A stretch of DNA of 64,000 nucleotides from positions 106,062 through 170,061 of the forward strand of contig JASEVX010000355.1 of assembly GCA_031761405.1 (NCBI GenBank). Direction: 5' to 3'. Under the pieces are notes generated by a model, which was not told where the DNA came from, searched no databases, and worked only from the letters and a program-made list of their open reading frames with translations. Below, in pieces: positions 10,901 to 22,900 of this stretch. A program made the position numbers and the translations under genes. Within the stretch, counting starts at the first letter, position 1, and each line of letters starts with the position of its first letter. The DNA comes from Serripes groenlandicus (Eukaryota; Mollusca; Bivalvia; Cardiida; Cardiidae).

Positions 10901-13900
10901 CTTACTACGGTATTGCAGCTATATCACGGGGTGTCCTTGGTAAATTACCTGTACTAAATTAAACTCTCATTTAAATAAATTGTTCACGTTTTTGCCAATA
11001 TGTTTTCAAAATCGTTAAAATGTAAAGATGTAAAGTATTTTCCATTGTTATACTTTAAAGTGTGCGTCGTTCTTCTTATTATTACGAATTTTCAAAAGAA
11101 AAATCATAAATCAGATGAACAGTATGATAATACTGTGACTGTATCGAGGGCTTGGCGTGAAACGGTTGTAACTCAAAACCTATTTTGAAAACCCTGGATT
11201 AGGGGCATTTTTTACCCTTTTGTAAACAATGCAAATTTATGTGCCATTGCTCAGAACGAGCAATGGCACCTAAATTTCCATTGTTTACCAAGAACAATTA
11301 TTTAACGCTTATAAAGACTTCATGGCGAGGTGATTAACCTAGGAAAAATAATACTAATTATAGTTACAACCTTTTAACGCCAAGCCTTCGGTATGTACTT
11401 TATGATATGTCTACCTTGTCGATGTTATTGAAACTATTAAACACTGCAATACACATAAGTAAAAAAAGAAAATATAAATACACATACATTTTAATCTCAT
11501 CACAATCTGCAGGGGTGTAGCTTTGCAATAATAAATGTGTAGGCCGTCTCGTGAGAAAATCAACATTGTGGACTCTGCGTAAAGTATCGACCCGGATCAG
11601 CCTAAGCTTGCCACACAGGTCTACCCGGATAGACATTTTTCGACGTCTGTGGATTTTCTGTTTCAGGAATCACTACTCTATACCTCTACTCCCCTAAGAC
11701 GAAATGTGTCGACCGGATCAGTCTGCGCGGACAGCGCAGGCTGATCTGGTCGATACATTACGCAGATGTCTATCGCCGCAGCTGCATTTTGGGGCATACA
11801 GTGCCTAAAGGGAGCTACGCCCCTGATCTGCACTTTCGGTATCATCACTTATTGTCAATGTATAAGTTATTTGAGTTAATATTTTTATTTTATTTTGCTT
11901 CCTGTATTACTCAAATGATTACGTTTCATTATTTGTACATACTTGTTTGTAATTCACATTGTGAATGCACAGGCAGGCCTTTTACATCGCCTGTAATAGT
12001 CAAGTTTAAGTTGGTGTTCGAAGAGCATCGTTCATCAAAATTGTTGAATATTAACACTTTTCTTCGAACTAAAACTGCAGCAGACGACTTTGAATGAAAA
12101 AAAATAGTCAAAAGTATATCTTTATAACTGAGAAAACAATTATTATGACTAATGTCTCCTTTCGTCACAATGTGTTCAAAGGTCCTCTGCTGTATGTCGG
12201 AAAACGTTCAGCTATCATTCTAAATGGGTTTTCGTTCTACAGAAGTCACACTGTTTCAACTTTTTCGTTCTCTCTCTTTTTTGTAGTTTATATCTGCATA
12301 TAAGAACCGACGGACAGCCGCACATACATCATCGAAAGTTCGTTCTTTAAACTCACATATAATCGTAAAAGGACAGGACATACTAGTAGACACCATTGAT
12401 GGCATGGAACTATCGGCCAACCACAAGTTACAAATTTATAATTTTACAACTCTGAAATATTTCAAAGCCGAGTTCCAAACAAATTCCACGGAAGACTCTA
12501 AATATATGCTACTAGGAGCCAATTTGACAAAGACAAATTTTCATTCCGAGTTACAAAGTGCCTCTCTGAAACCACTTTTCAATCGGCACGTTTTGTTGTA
12601 CACAGCTTTAATCAGCAACGCAACCGGAAACACTACTTGGGACCGTCTCGCCATTCAGGGATGGGAACACCAGAAGTTTAAGGATCAAATATACGAATGC
12701 TGTGTCAAATTTGAACATGGTCGCGTCAAAACGTTTCAAGTCACGGCCAAGATCAAGCGTATTTTCAGGGTACCCATGGAAGCAAAGCAGTTCATTGTCA
12801 ATCTGACAGGTAACCATAGTGATAATTTGCCTTTGTCAACGACTCTAATACGTAATGGAGATGCGTGTCCCCGAAAAGACGAGATGTATGTTAAAATAGA
12901 ATATGTCTATAGATTTCCAGGAGATATCGCCATTTTTGCCAAGGTTAGTCTATAAACTTAAACCCTCATATTTAGATCTAGCAAAATTAACCACAGGACA
13001 CTTGCAACCTTTTTACGAGGGGTGATCCAAAAAGTAATATGAATTTCTTTATAACGTGTATACTCACCCACTGCGTAGCCTCGCAGTCTGATCGGGCTCT
13101 ACGCCGCTCGTTATTTTTTAAAGCATCGCATACATATTGAAAGAAGCATCTTACAGACACGGTACATTTTAATCATAATGATTGATATATATATATAGGA
13201 TCTGAGATGAGTTGTCATTTCATAAAAAGTTTTATTAAGTTTTATTAAATGAGTTCAAAAAATGTGTTATTGAAAGAACCTATGGCGAGCTTAACAACAC
13301 ATTTATTGGACGAGTTTAATAAGACTTTATAAAAGGACAACAAATGTAAGAGTCGTTTTATCACATGACGAAACACAAAAAGAAAATCGTGTTTTCGAGG
13401 TCAGAAAATAGTCCCAACATGTAATACTTAATAAACTGTTAACTAATCATAACACATATATTTATGATCGATAATGGTACATTTACCTCTTCCACCTATT
13501 GTGACGTTTGTGTTTACCGGATACACGTTCTCGGCCTTTTTTCTAAACATTCGCGGATGAATACAAAAATAGTTATTCGGTTATGTTATATTACACACGT
13601 TACATATACAGACATACGTAATAGGTATATTAGATTGGATACAAGCAGTGTCATGTAATACATCGTTATCTACATGTGCCATAGATACGGCAGGTTTGAC
13701 TTTCCTGCAGGAGCGTCGCTTATATGCCAACTTAGCGACCAGACAAGATCCGCACTGATTGGTCAGGATCGTCCCTGCTCACAATCTGATAAAATACAAG
13801 CAATCTTCTATGATGAGCTATGACAAAAAGACACTATACGGTTTGCTTTGTTTTGTTTAGGTTTTGTCAACGGGAGTTCACTTATAGCACGGCAACGCAA

Positions 13901-16900
13901 AAGTTTGGGCGATCCGAGGTGGGTCGGAACTAATTTAAACAGAGCAAATATGCTCTTGTCCATCCTTAATAAGCGCCATAAGTTTGGATCGATTCTGAGA
14001 CGCCCGGTCACAAATCCCTAACGCTCAACATTCGGATAAGGCCGATTCCTTAACTCTTTCAGCGACAATTGCAATATTCAGATTTTTGCAAACAATACAT
14101 GTACAGAGCTGACTCACCTGAAATCAGCATCGTTTGCCACTAAGTCATCAAAATATTCCAAAACTATTATTACATGAGAAATGGAGACGCCCAATTTAGC
14201 ACACAAGAAACAGTCTACTTGAAACAATTCGGCGTTGAAAGAGTTAAGCGATGCAGTCGATGGACTTTGTGATTAAGTCAAATCCATTCATAGTCAGTGT
14301 TTGTGTGGCATTGACTTAATTGTCACTTTTGTAACAGACAGGCACTATAGGGTAACGCATCAACAACGGACCATCTGACGTGGTTACACTCTGTGACATG
14401 GTTCGTATCAGGAAATATCGTACCATTTCCTTAAAAGACTAATTCAGTCATATGATACAGGAACTGTTGGTAAAGCATCAGCAAAATACCTGATAGCATA
14501 TTTCAATTCTGCATATACAAGATGGTGTTTTACCTCCATGCATAATTTTTAACAATTATCTTATCACAAAATACGGTAACGTTTTCTAAATAAGATGTCT
14601 AAGATATATGCTACATGCAATGTATAGTGACGCATCAGCAACTTATCTGTTTTTTTACCGGACTTTGAGTTCTAAACTGTCAATCCAGGGGTTGTGAGTT
14701 CGAATCCCGGCTCGGCCAACTTTCTTTCTAACGATTGACAAAAGTCAATGCGACATGCGTCATTCGTCTTCTACCAATGGGCTAAGTCTATGTGGAAAAC
14801 CAGCCAGTTGCTTTGGAAGATTGTTGTGTGGAGCATTGGTGTGAGAAAACCAGGAAATGCATGAGTAGGTGAACTGGCCTTTAACTTACATACTTATAAA
14901 CAATGGTCTTATTACAGACTATGCAACCGTTTTCTAACAATAAAGCGTCTAAGTTATATGTTACAGGTAATTTATGGTAATGCATCGGCAACTGATCTTT
15001 TGGCGTGGTTTGAGTTACACTCTCTACTGGGGTTCTCCAAAGCGGTGTTCTACTGCTTCAGACTGAGCAAGAACGTGTCCAGCGTATTACACTATTACAG
15101 GCAGAGAGGGAAGGCGGAGATCGTACCGTTTGCATTTCCAGATTACAGTTAGTAATATCAATTTGCTCAACCTTATTTTAGTAATCAAATATTTAATGTT
15201 CTTGAACAATCGTTTTAACTGGGTGTGAAACATGACTAGTTTAAGAAGCAGCCGAACAAAGAAACAATAACAGCTGTAAATGAGGACAAAACGTCATATG
15301 AAATGTAGCCATTGTTACATTTCTACTGTCTTTACATTGGTTCATTAATTATAAACTATGGCGAATAAAACTAACTCAGAGGTCAAAATAAGGAGGAGTA
15401 TTCAGCTCTTTTCCTCACAGTTTCTCTCTTATTATTAAGGCAAACCCTATGTTGTGGGTACTCAAAAGAATCGTCTCAGTTAGACAATTCTTATGAGTAC
15501 CCACAACATAGGGTTAGAGGGTCAAATAAGGATTTTAGAACATGCAAAACGCATCTTATCTAGAGCTCTGCTAACTGTGGAGATTTATTCAATTATTCGT
15601 TCTTGAATGAATTAATAATTTATTCGTTTTAATATATGATCCGTTCCACGAGAAAACCAACATTATGGACTTTGCGTAATGTATCGACCAAGATCAGCCT
15701 AAGCATGCCGCGCAGGCTAACCCGGATATATACTTTTCGCCTTCTGTTTCAGGAATCATTACTCTATACCTCTATCCCTCGAGACAGAATGTCTCGGCCT
15801 GGATTAGACTACGCGGACTGCGCAGGCTGATCTGGGTCGATACATTACGCATGGTCCATAATGTTGGTTTTCTATTGGGACGGCTCATATAATTGATTAT
15901 TATGTATACATGTATATATTATTATTTTTTATACATGAGAGACCTATAACTCCATATATACAGTCAAACCTGTCTTTAAAGACCACTCATGGGAAGTGAA
16001 CAAGTTAGTCTTTGTTCACAATGTGGTCTTTTATTGCAGGGTCATTGATACACAAAATGACTATTTTGGTAACTAAAGTATGGTCGCTATAGACAGGGAA
16101 TTGCTTTCCAAAATGGTCCTTAACACAGGTTCGACTGTATATCGAGGGCTTGGCGTGAAACGGTTGTAACTAAAAACCTTTTTTGAAAACCCTGGTTTAG
16201 GGGCAATTTTGACCCTTTTGTAAACAACGCAAATTTAGGTGCCATTGCTCAGAACGAGCAATGGCACCTAAATTTCCATTGTTTACCAAGAAAAATGATT
16301 TAATGATTATAAAGACGTTATGGCGAGGTGATTAACCTTGGTAAAAAAATACTAATTTTAGTTACAACCGTTTCACGCCAAGCCCTCGATATACATTCAA
16401 ACGCGATTTTACGGCCTTCTTCAGCATCTGAAATTGAATTAACCGTATACGCATGTATCTTTCTGTTTCAATACTTAAAGTATAACTCTTATATACTTTT
16501 AATATTGAAACAAAAAATATACATTCTAATACGGTAAATTAAATTTAAGATCCTGATGAAGGCCGACAATGTTGAGTTACATTATCCAGGCAAACCTGTC
16601 TTTAAAGACCACACCAAAGTAGACAATCTGGTCTCTGTTTAGAGATTGATTTTAATCACAGAGTCGTTTATACAGAGAATAGGTATTTGGGAAACAAAAA
16701 GTACGGTCGCTATAGACAGGGAATTGTTTTTCCGAGGTGGTTTTTAACACAGGTTCAACTGTATATATGTATGATTTATCTTTATTGCATACTTTCATAT
16801 TGTCCCGTTCACTTTGCATTGAAGAAAGTGGTCATGATTTTTCGATCATGACCGCTGTCAAGGAGTGATCATGACCGTAGATAAGGACGTGCGAAAATTC

Positions 16901-19900
16901 TGCATAATTAACATGCTAGGGACTACTTTTGTTATGTAAACAAATATAGCTGACCTAAATATCATTGTTAAACCTCACGGGACTTTGTAATGTTAAATTC
17001 TCATATATTGATCATGGACAATTTCTTACTCTCTCATGCTAACAGTACGTTTTTGACATGAAAACAGTTTAAAACGCGCGTCTAAAACGTTGGTTATGCA
17101 CGTGCATGACGTCATTTAAAAAAATTACGTCACCGTTATAATTCAAACGGCATTTGCACAAAAATTACTACTTATGTAAACAAACAGTTTGTTTCTAATT
17201 CGGAAGTAGATTTATCAATTATAGATAATAAAAAAAAAAATCCACAACGTAAAGCAAATAGTTTACAATATGAAAGTATGCAATAAAAAGGTTATTGACC
17301 CTGTACTGTGAAATCATCGTTGGACCTCGTTCTTTGGCGAACGTAACCTCGCAAGCTCGGCAACGTCAACCAAAGAACTCGGTCCAACGATGATTTCACA
17401 GTACAGGGTCAATAACCTATAATACTAGACAAAACTTCCAACGCCCATATGTACATAAGTATCGATATTTCATTTAATATTATACCAAATACACTGCAAT
17501 TTGACAAGAATATCACATAACTATCCTGTAACAGAATGAAAAACAAAAACTTAACAAAATACCACAGTAGATTACAATAAAATGCATTAATTGATTGAAG
17601 GGTGCATTTTTAAAGTTCGCAGGATAAGTCAGTAGCGGGTGTGACCACCAGCAGCATTCACCACAGCTAAACATAGTCTTCGCATTGATGCGATCAAGCG
17701 ACGCACACAGTTAATGGGAATACAATTATCCAGGAGTCTTGTCAAATTGCAGTGTATTTGGCATAATATTAAATGAAATATTGATACTTATGTACATATG
17801 GGCGTTGGAAGTTTTGTCTAGTATATAATGTATCTATCAGAGTATGAACATGTCAACATGAGACAAATGGTACGAGGTTTACAGCATTTTAACGATGAAG
17901 ATGTGGCTCTGTTGGACGGACAGGAACGTCTCCGAGGTTACAAGTATGTCGTCAGCTTTGATATTGACGAGTTTATACTTCCAACTAAAAGCAAAACTTG
18001 GATGTCACTATTTGTAAGTTAGATCAGTTTATTTTGTCCCTTTATCAATTGACCACGGTAGTACATACCACGTAGCATATCATATTGTTTCAATTTTAAG
18101 CAATACAATACAATACAAGAAGAATTGTGATGCAAAGCATCAAAGACGCGGCGCATGATTTTGAAGTATGACTTAAAGGAAGCAGATGCAGTACAGTACA
18201 TTTAAATAACCTGTGCAAGCAGACAAGATGTTAATATTTCGAACAAGAAGGCCAAATGTCCCTTTATGTTAAACAAGAAGGCCAAGATGTGCCTATATTG
18301 CTCACCTGGTTACCATAGCCTATATAAAAAGGTTACCAAAGGCATTCGTGCTTAAATATTAACATATATTAAGGTTTATTGCCTCTAGTTATAAGTTAAG
18401 TGTGACACAAGCTTTGGAAGGAGAGTGGGGAGTCTATTCTCCTTCCAGTTTAGCAGAAGTATGATAGCAAAAGCGGGAGTATATAAACAAAAAATACGAA
18501 GTAATTAAAACAAAAGGAAGATATTTATAATCAAGATTGAGCAAGTTCACATGTATACTCAACATATAGCAAGACTTATTAAGTCTGTTTTGTTTGTTTG
18601 TAATGCAACTTTAATTGTTTTGAACATGCCAGTTGAAAACTGAAAAATAAACAAAAGAAAATGGCCAAGTCAGTTCCCCAAGAGCGAAAACCAGTTGGTA
18701 CGAATCGTTCATTTCGAACGATTTTGTTTGATTGTTTGGAGTTTAACGCCGCTTTCAACAGCTTTGGTCATATCACGGTCAGTGCACCTACCCATGTTTT
18801 CCTGGCTTTCCCACACCAGTACTTGCACAACATTCTTTCGAAGCCACTGACTACTTTCTCACATAAATCAGAGGTGAGAGGCAATGGGAAAAATCGCCCG
18901 AAAGAATGTTCGCCTCAACCGGGTATCGAACCCGTGACCTACAGATCACAAGTCAGATACGCTACCAACTGAGCTACCCGGCCGGGTCCATCTCGAACGA
19001 AACATGAATAACCGGGTATGAATCCAATGCATTTTAGAAATCGGATGAAATCGTGTAAACAGCGAAATATTCATAACGGAAGGAAGCAGAGGCAACTTAA
19101 TTACTCTATGGGAACCGATGACACCATGTCGTCTATTCAATAAGAATGACCAAAATCGCCAAGCGATGACATGCTGCATTTACAAATAGAACGGGTCACG
19201 TTACGGCCATGCCTATTGTATAGTTGGGTTAACGATGTGTTTACAGTTTCTAGAATTATACTGTAATATGTAGTAATTAAAATGAATCATCGTTGATTTT
19301 TTAAAGATTACCCATTTATTCAAAAATCTCAATATTGTAAATAGGCAAAAACATCGCCAGAAACATTTTTCTGAGCTTTGATGAATCGGGTCGTAAACCA
19401 AACTATAAAAAGAACGTAGCCCAGTAAGTTAGGGGAAAGTTATTAAATACCCATTAGATGTGTCTAAAATTTTGTAATAACGGTAGAAGACATGCCTATT
19501 TACAATATTTTGTATCTTTTTGTGTCTTAAATCATTTTATACAATTTATTGATTCATAAAGGTTTTTTTTTTTTCAAACAAACAACAGAGGTTTTTTTTA
19601 ACAATAATAACATTGGTTCCTCCCTTTTCGATTACGTCACCCCATGGTATAAAATTAAAACCTATCCCATACTGACGACGCGCTTCCACGCGGCGTCAAC
19701 AATACAAATATTTTATTGCGTTAAACAAAGAAGCGTTATTTTCGCCAATTAAAGACTGCATCGTATTACATATCATGTTATATTATATTCTTTTAATTAT
19801 AACCGATTTTTACTCAAATTTAAGACATCGCTGCATATATATATATATATATACTACATTGTGTATTAACCATTTCCCTCATATAGACGCTGATTCTGAC

Positions 19901-22900
19901 GCCTCTGCAGCAGACGACTTTTTTGAAAACATAGTGACAAAAGAAGAAATTGCACAAAACTTGCAATTTCTCCTTTTGCCACAATGTTTTCCACTTTTTG
20001 TCATAGGTTATCCATTCAATTATAGAGATTTTCTATGTTTTGACAAAATATGTTCAAAGTCGTCTGCTGCAGAATTGTTGTATGAGGGAAAGGGTTAAGT
20101 TATTTAACTAATAAGCGTTATTTCTGCCAATTTTTAATACACCAACGTATATATCACGAAGTTTATTTTGATTATAAGCGTTATTTCCGCCAATTAAGGA
20201 CTCCCCTCATTCATTGTTTTAAAATAGTTTGTATCTCAGATTTAAAGCGCCATACAGTATTAATTAATCATCGAAAACACGAGTTTTAATCTACATTAGT
20301 CAGGATTATTAATTTCTATTTACGTTTATTTTTACAGGATCGTTTGTGCTCGAAACATCCGGATGCTGCAGGCTTTATATTCGGGACATATCTTTATACC
20401 ACCAGTTGGGGAACGACATCAAACTCATCCATATTCACAGTGGGCAGGTATCTAAATAGGACACGCCGTACGGAGGATTGTGTTAAGCATTTTACAATTC
20501 CAGGCAGGATGGAAACGGGCACTCTGAACACGCACAACTTTAAACCTAAACCTGGCTTCAAAGCGTAAGTGTTTCATGTTCTACAGTTTGTCTTGGAACT
20601 ATTAACGTTTTCACCAGTATTTAAGATATATCCCCGCGACAAACACTCTTTGATGGCCAATGACTTTGTTTCTACAATGGTATGAATACCATAACGATCG
20701 GGTACCAGTCGCCTTCTTCTAATATAATGCATTGTTGAAATACACTTTGCCATAACGTTGGGCTGTGTCGAAATCTCATGAATATTTATGAGCTGATGTA
20801 TTCTTCAAATTGCTATACTCCTTGGCGCTCAGGGTAACGTGGTAAGTATTAAGTGTCTGGCTGGTGTCAGGATAAATTGCCCAGTATTACTGGTAACTTA
20901 CTCAGGAAACGCAGTGATATAATTGAACAATTGTTGAAAACGGCGTTAAACACCTAACAATCAATAAATAATTCATCTACACGGCGTTCAGTTCGATTTC
21001 GTTTCACCGAGAGCGTATTTGTTATTGCGTGGGTACATCAGCACCAGTGCATTTATTGGTTGTGAAAAAACTGTCACTGGTGCAATGGGCTTGCGCATGT
21101 GCCGTGTTAATCGTCTTGATCGCGCATGCGCCATATTTTACCGTCAGCTCTCGGATATTTCCGTAGCAGTTCGTTACTAGACTGGTTCTCGTTCGAGTTT
21201 GCAATAGAATATTAAGATTAGTGAACCAATCTATTTATATGCGAGTAGTTTTTTTTAATTAAAATGTAAATTAAAACCATATATTTTTAATAACACCCTC
21301 CGCTGCAACCATTTGTAACGTATACCTGCGTTAAGCCATCGCGGGTCAATCATCCAGGCACTAACTGCGATGAATATTGCTTAACTTTACATAAAGGTCA
21401 ACCACTCATCTACCAACGTCGCTTTAAACGCCGGCTTCCGCAGCAAGGCTGTAGAAGTGATATTTATACATATACCTTTACCCTGTTCCCGTTACATTAG
21501 GAAAATGGGAATATTTTCATAAATGCGAGGTTATTGTGCTAAAGTTTGCAATTTTAAGAATATATTAAGGGAAAATAAGGACGCGCATGCGCAGACAAAT
21601 GTTTACAATAGTTTTGGGAGGTCGAGGTCAACACGTTCGGAAACGGTATTTTTGTTTTCGCACTACGTATTTAACTAAAAAACTAATGTTATCATATATT
21701 TAAATCATATATTTAAAAGCGGGTTTCGTGTTTTTCGAATCAAACAGTATTTCTTAAGCCATAAAATGCTGATTCCCGCGCCAATTGCTGAATCTTGCAG
21801 CAACTATTGTAAGTCTTTGTTTTGACAAAGACAAACTATCATTGAAGCTTTCTTTCTTCCCCTGTCGCCCATACACATTGAAAACCAGACACGACAAAAA
21901 GATATGGTGGTACGGCATGGCTTGACAAACGTTACATTATTCCTTGTCAAATGTATATAAGAAAGTAGGGAATAAACGTATAAACAGACGAATTATCATA
22001 ACCAAGTCCGAGCTTCGCAGAAGAGTTTCGATTCTCTTTAGCGAACTAAATAAGTCTAACCGAAGATTGCCGATTCTCTGTAGCGAACTTAAATGTGTTT
22101 AACCGAAGATAAACGATTCTCTTTAGCGAGCTAAATAAGTCTAACCGAAGATTGCCGATTCTCTGTAGCGAACTTAAATGTGTTTAACCGAAGATAAACG
22201 ATTCTCTGTAGCGAACTAAACGAGTCTAACCGAATATTGCCGATTCTCTGTAGCGAACTTAAATGTGTTTAACCGAAGATAAACGATTCTCTGTAGCGAA
22301 CTAAACGAGTCTAACCGAATATTGCCGATTCTCTGTAGCGAACTTAAATGTGTTTAACCGAAGATAAACGATTCTCTTTAGCGAACTAAATAAGTCTAAC
22401 CGAATATTGCCGATTCTCTGTAGCGAAATAAATGAGTTTAACCGAAGATTGCCGATTCTCTGTAACGAACTAAATGAGTATGTATATTATGTCATACAAA
22501 GGGGAAAAAGTCAGTAAAACACTTTATATCATTAATACTCTTTAATAATCGAATCTTCGACCACTTGGTATTTATCAAATTTTAAAAAAGTACAACGGAA
22601 ATTTAAGTGCAGTCCATTCTTGTGTCGAAGAGATCAAATTGTGATCACAATTTTAAATGAGTTTAAACGAAGATTGCCGATTTACTGAGTCGAATAAATT
22701 GAGTTTAACCTAAGATTTCCGATTCTCTTTACAAAATGAGTTTAACCGAAGATTTTCGATTCTCTGTAGCGAACAAAATGAGTTTAACCGAAGATTTCCG
22801 ATTCTCTGTAGCGAACAAAACAAGTTTAACCGAAGATTTCCGATTCTCTGTCGCGAACAAAATAAGTTAAACCGAAGATTTCCGATTCTCTGTAGCTAAC

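Noticed and set aside
13020..13060. Mariner-like end (GTGATCCAAAAAGTAAT)
   Set aside because: No inverted partner or transposase frame was found nearby.
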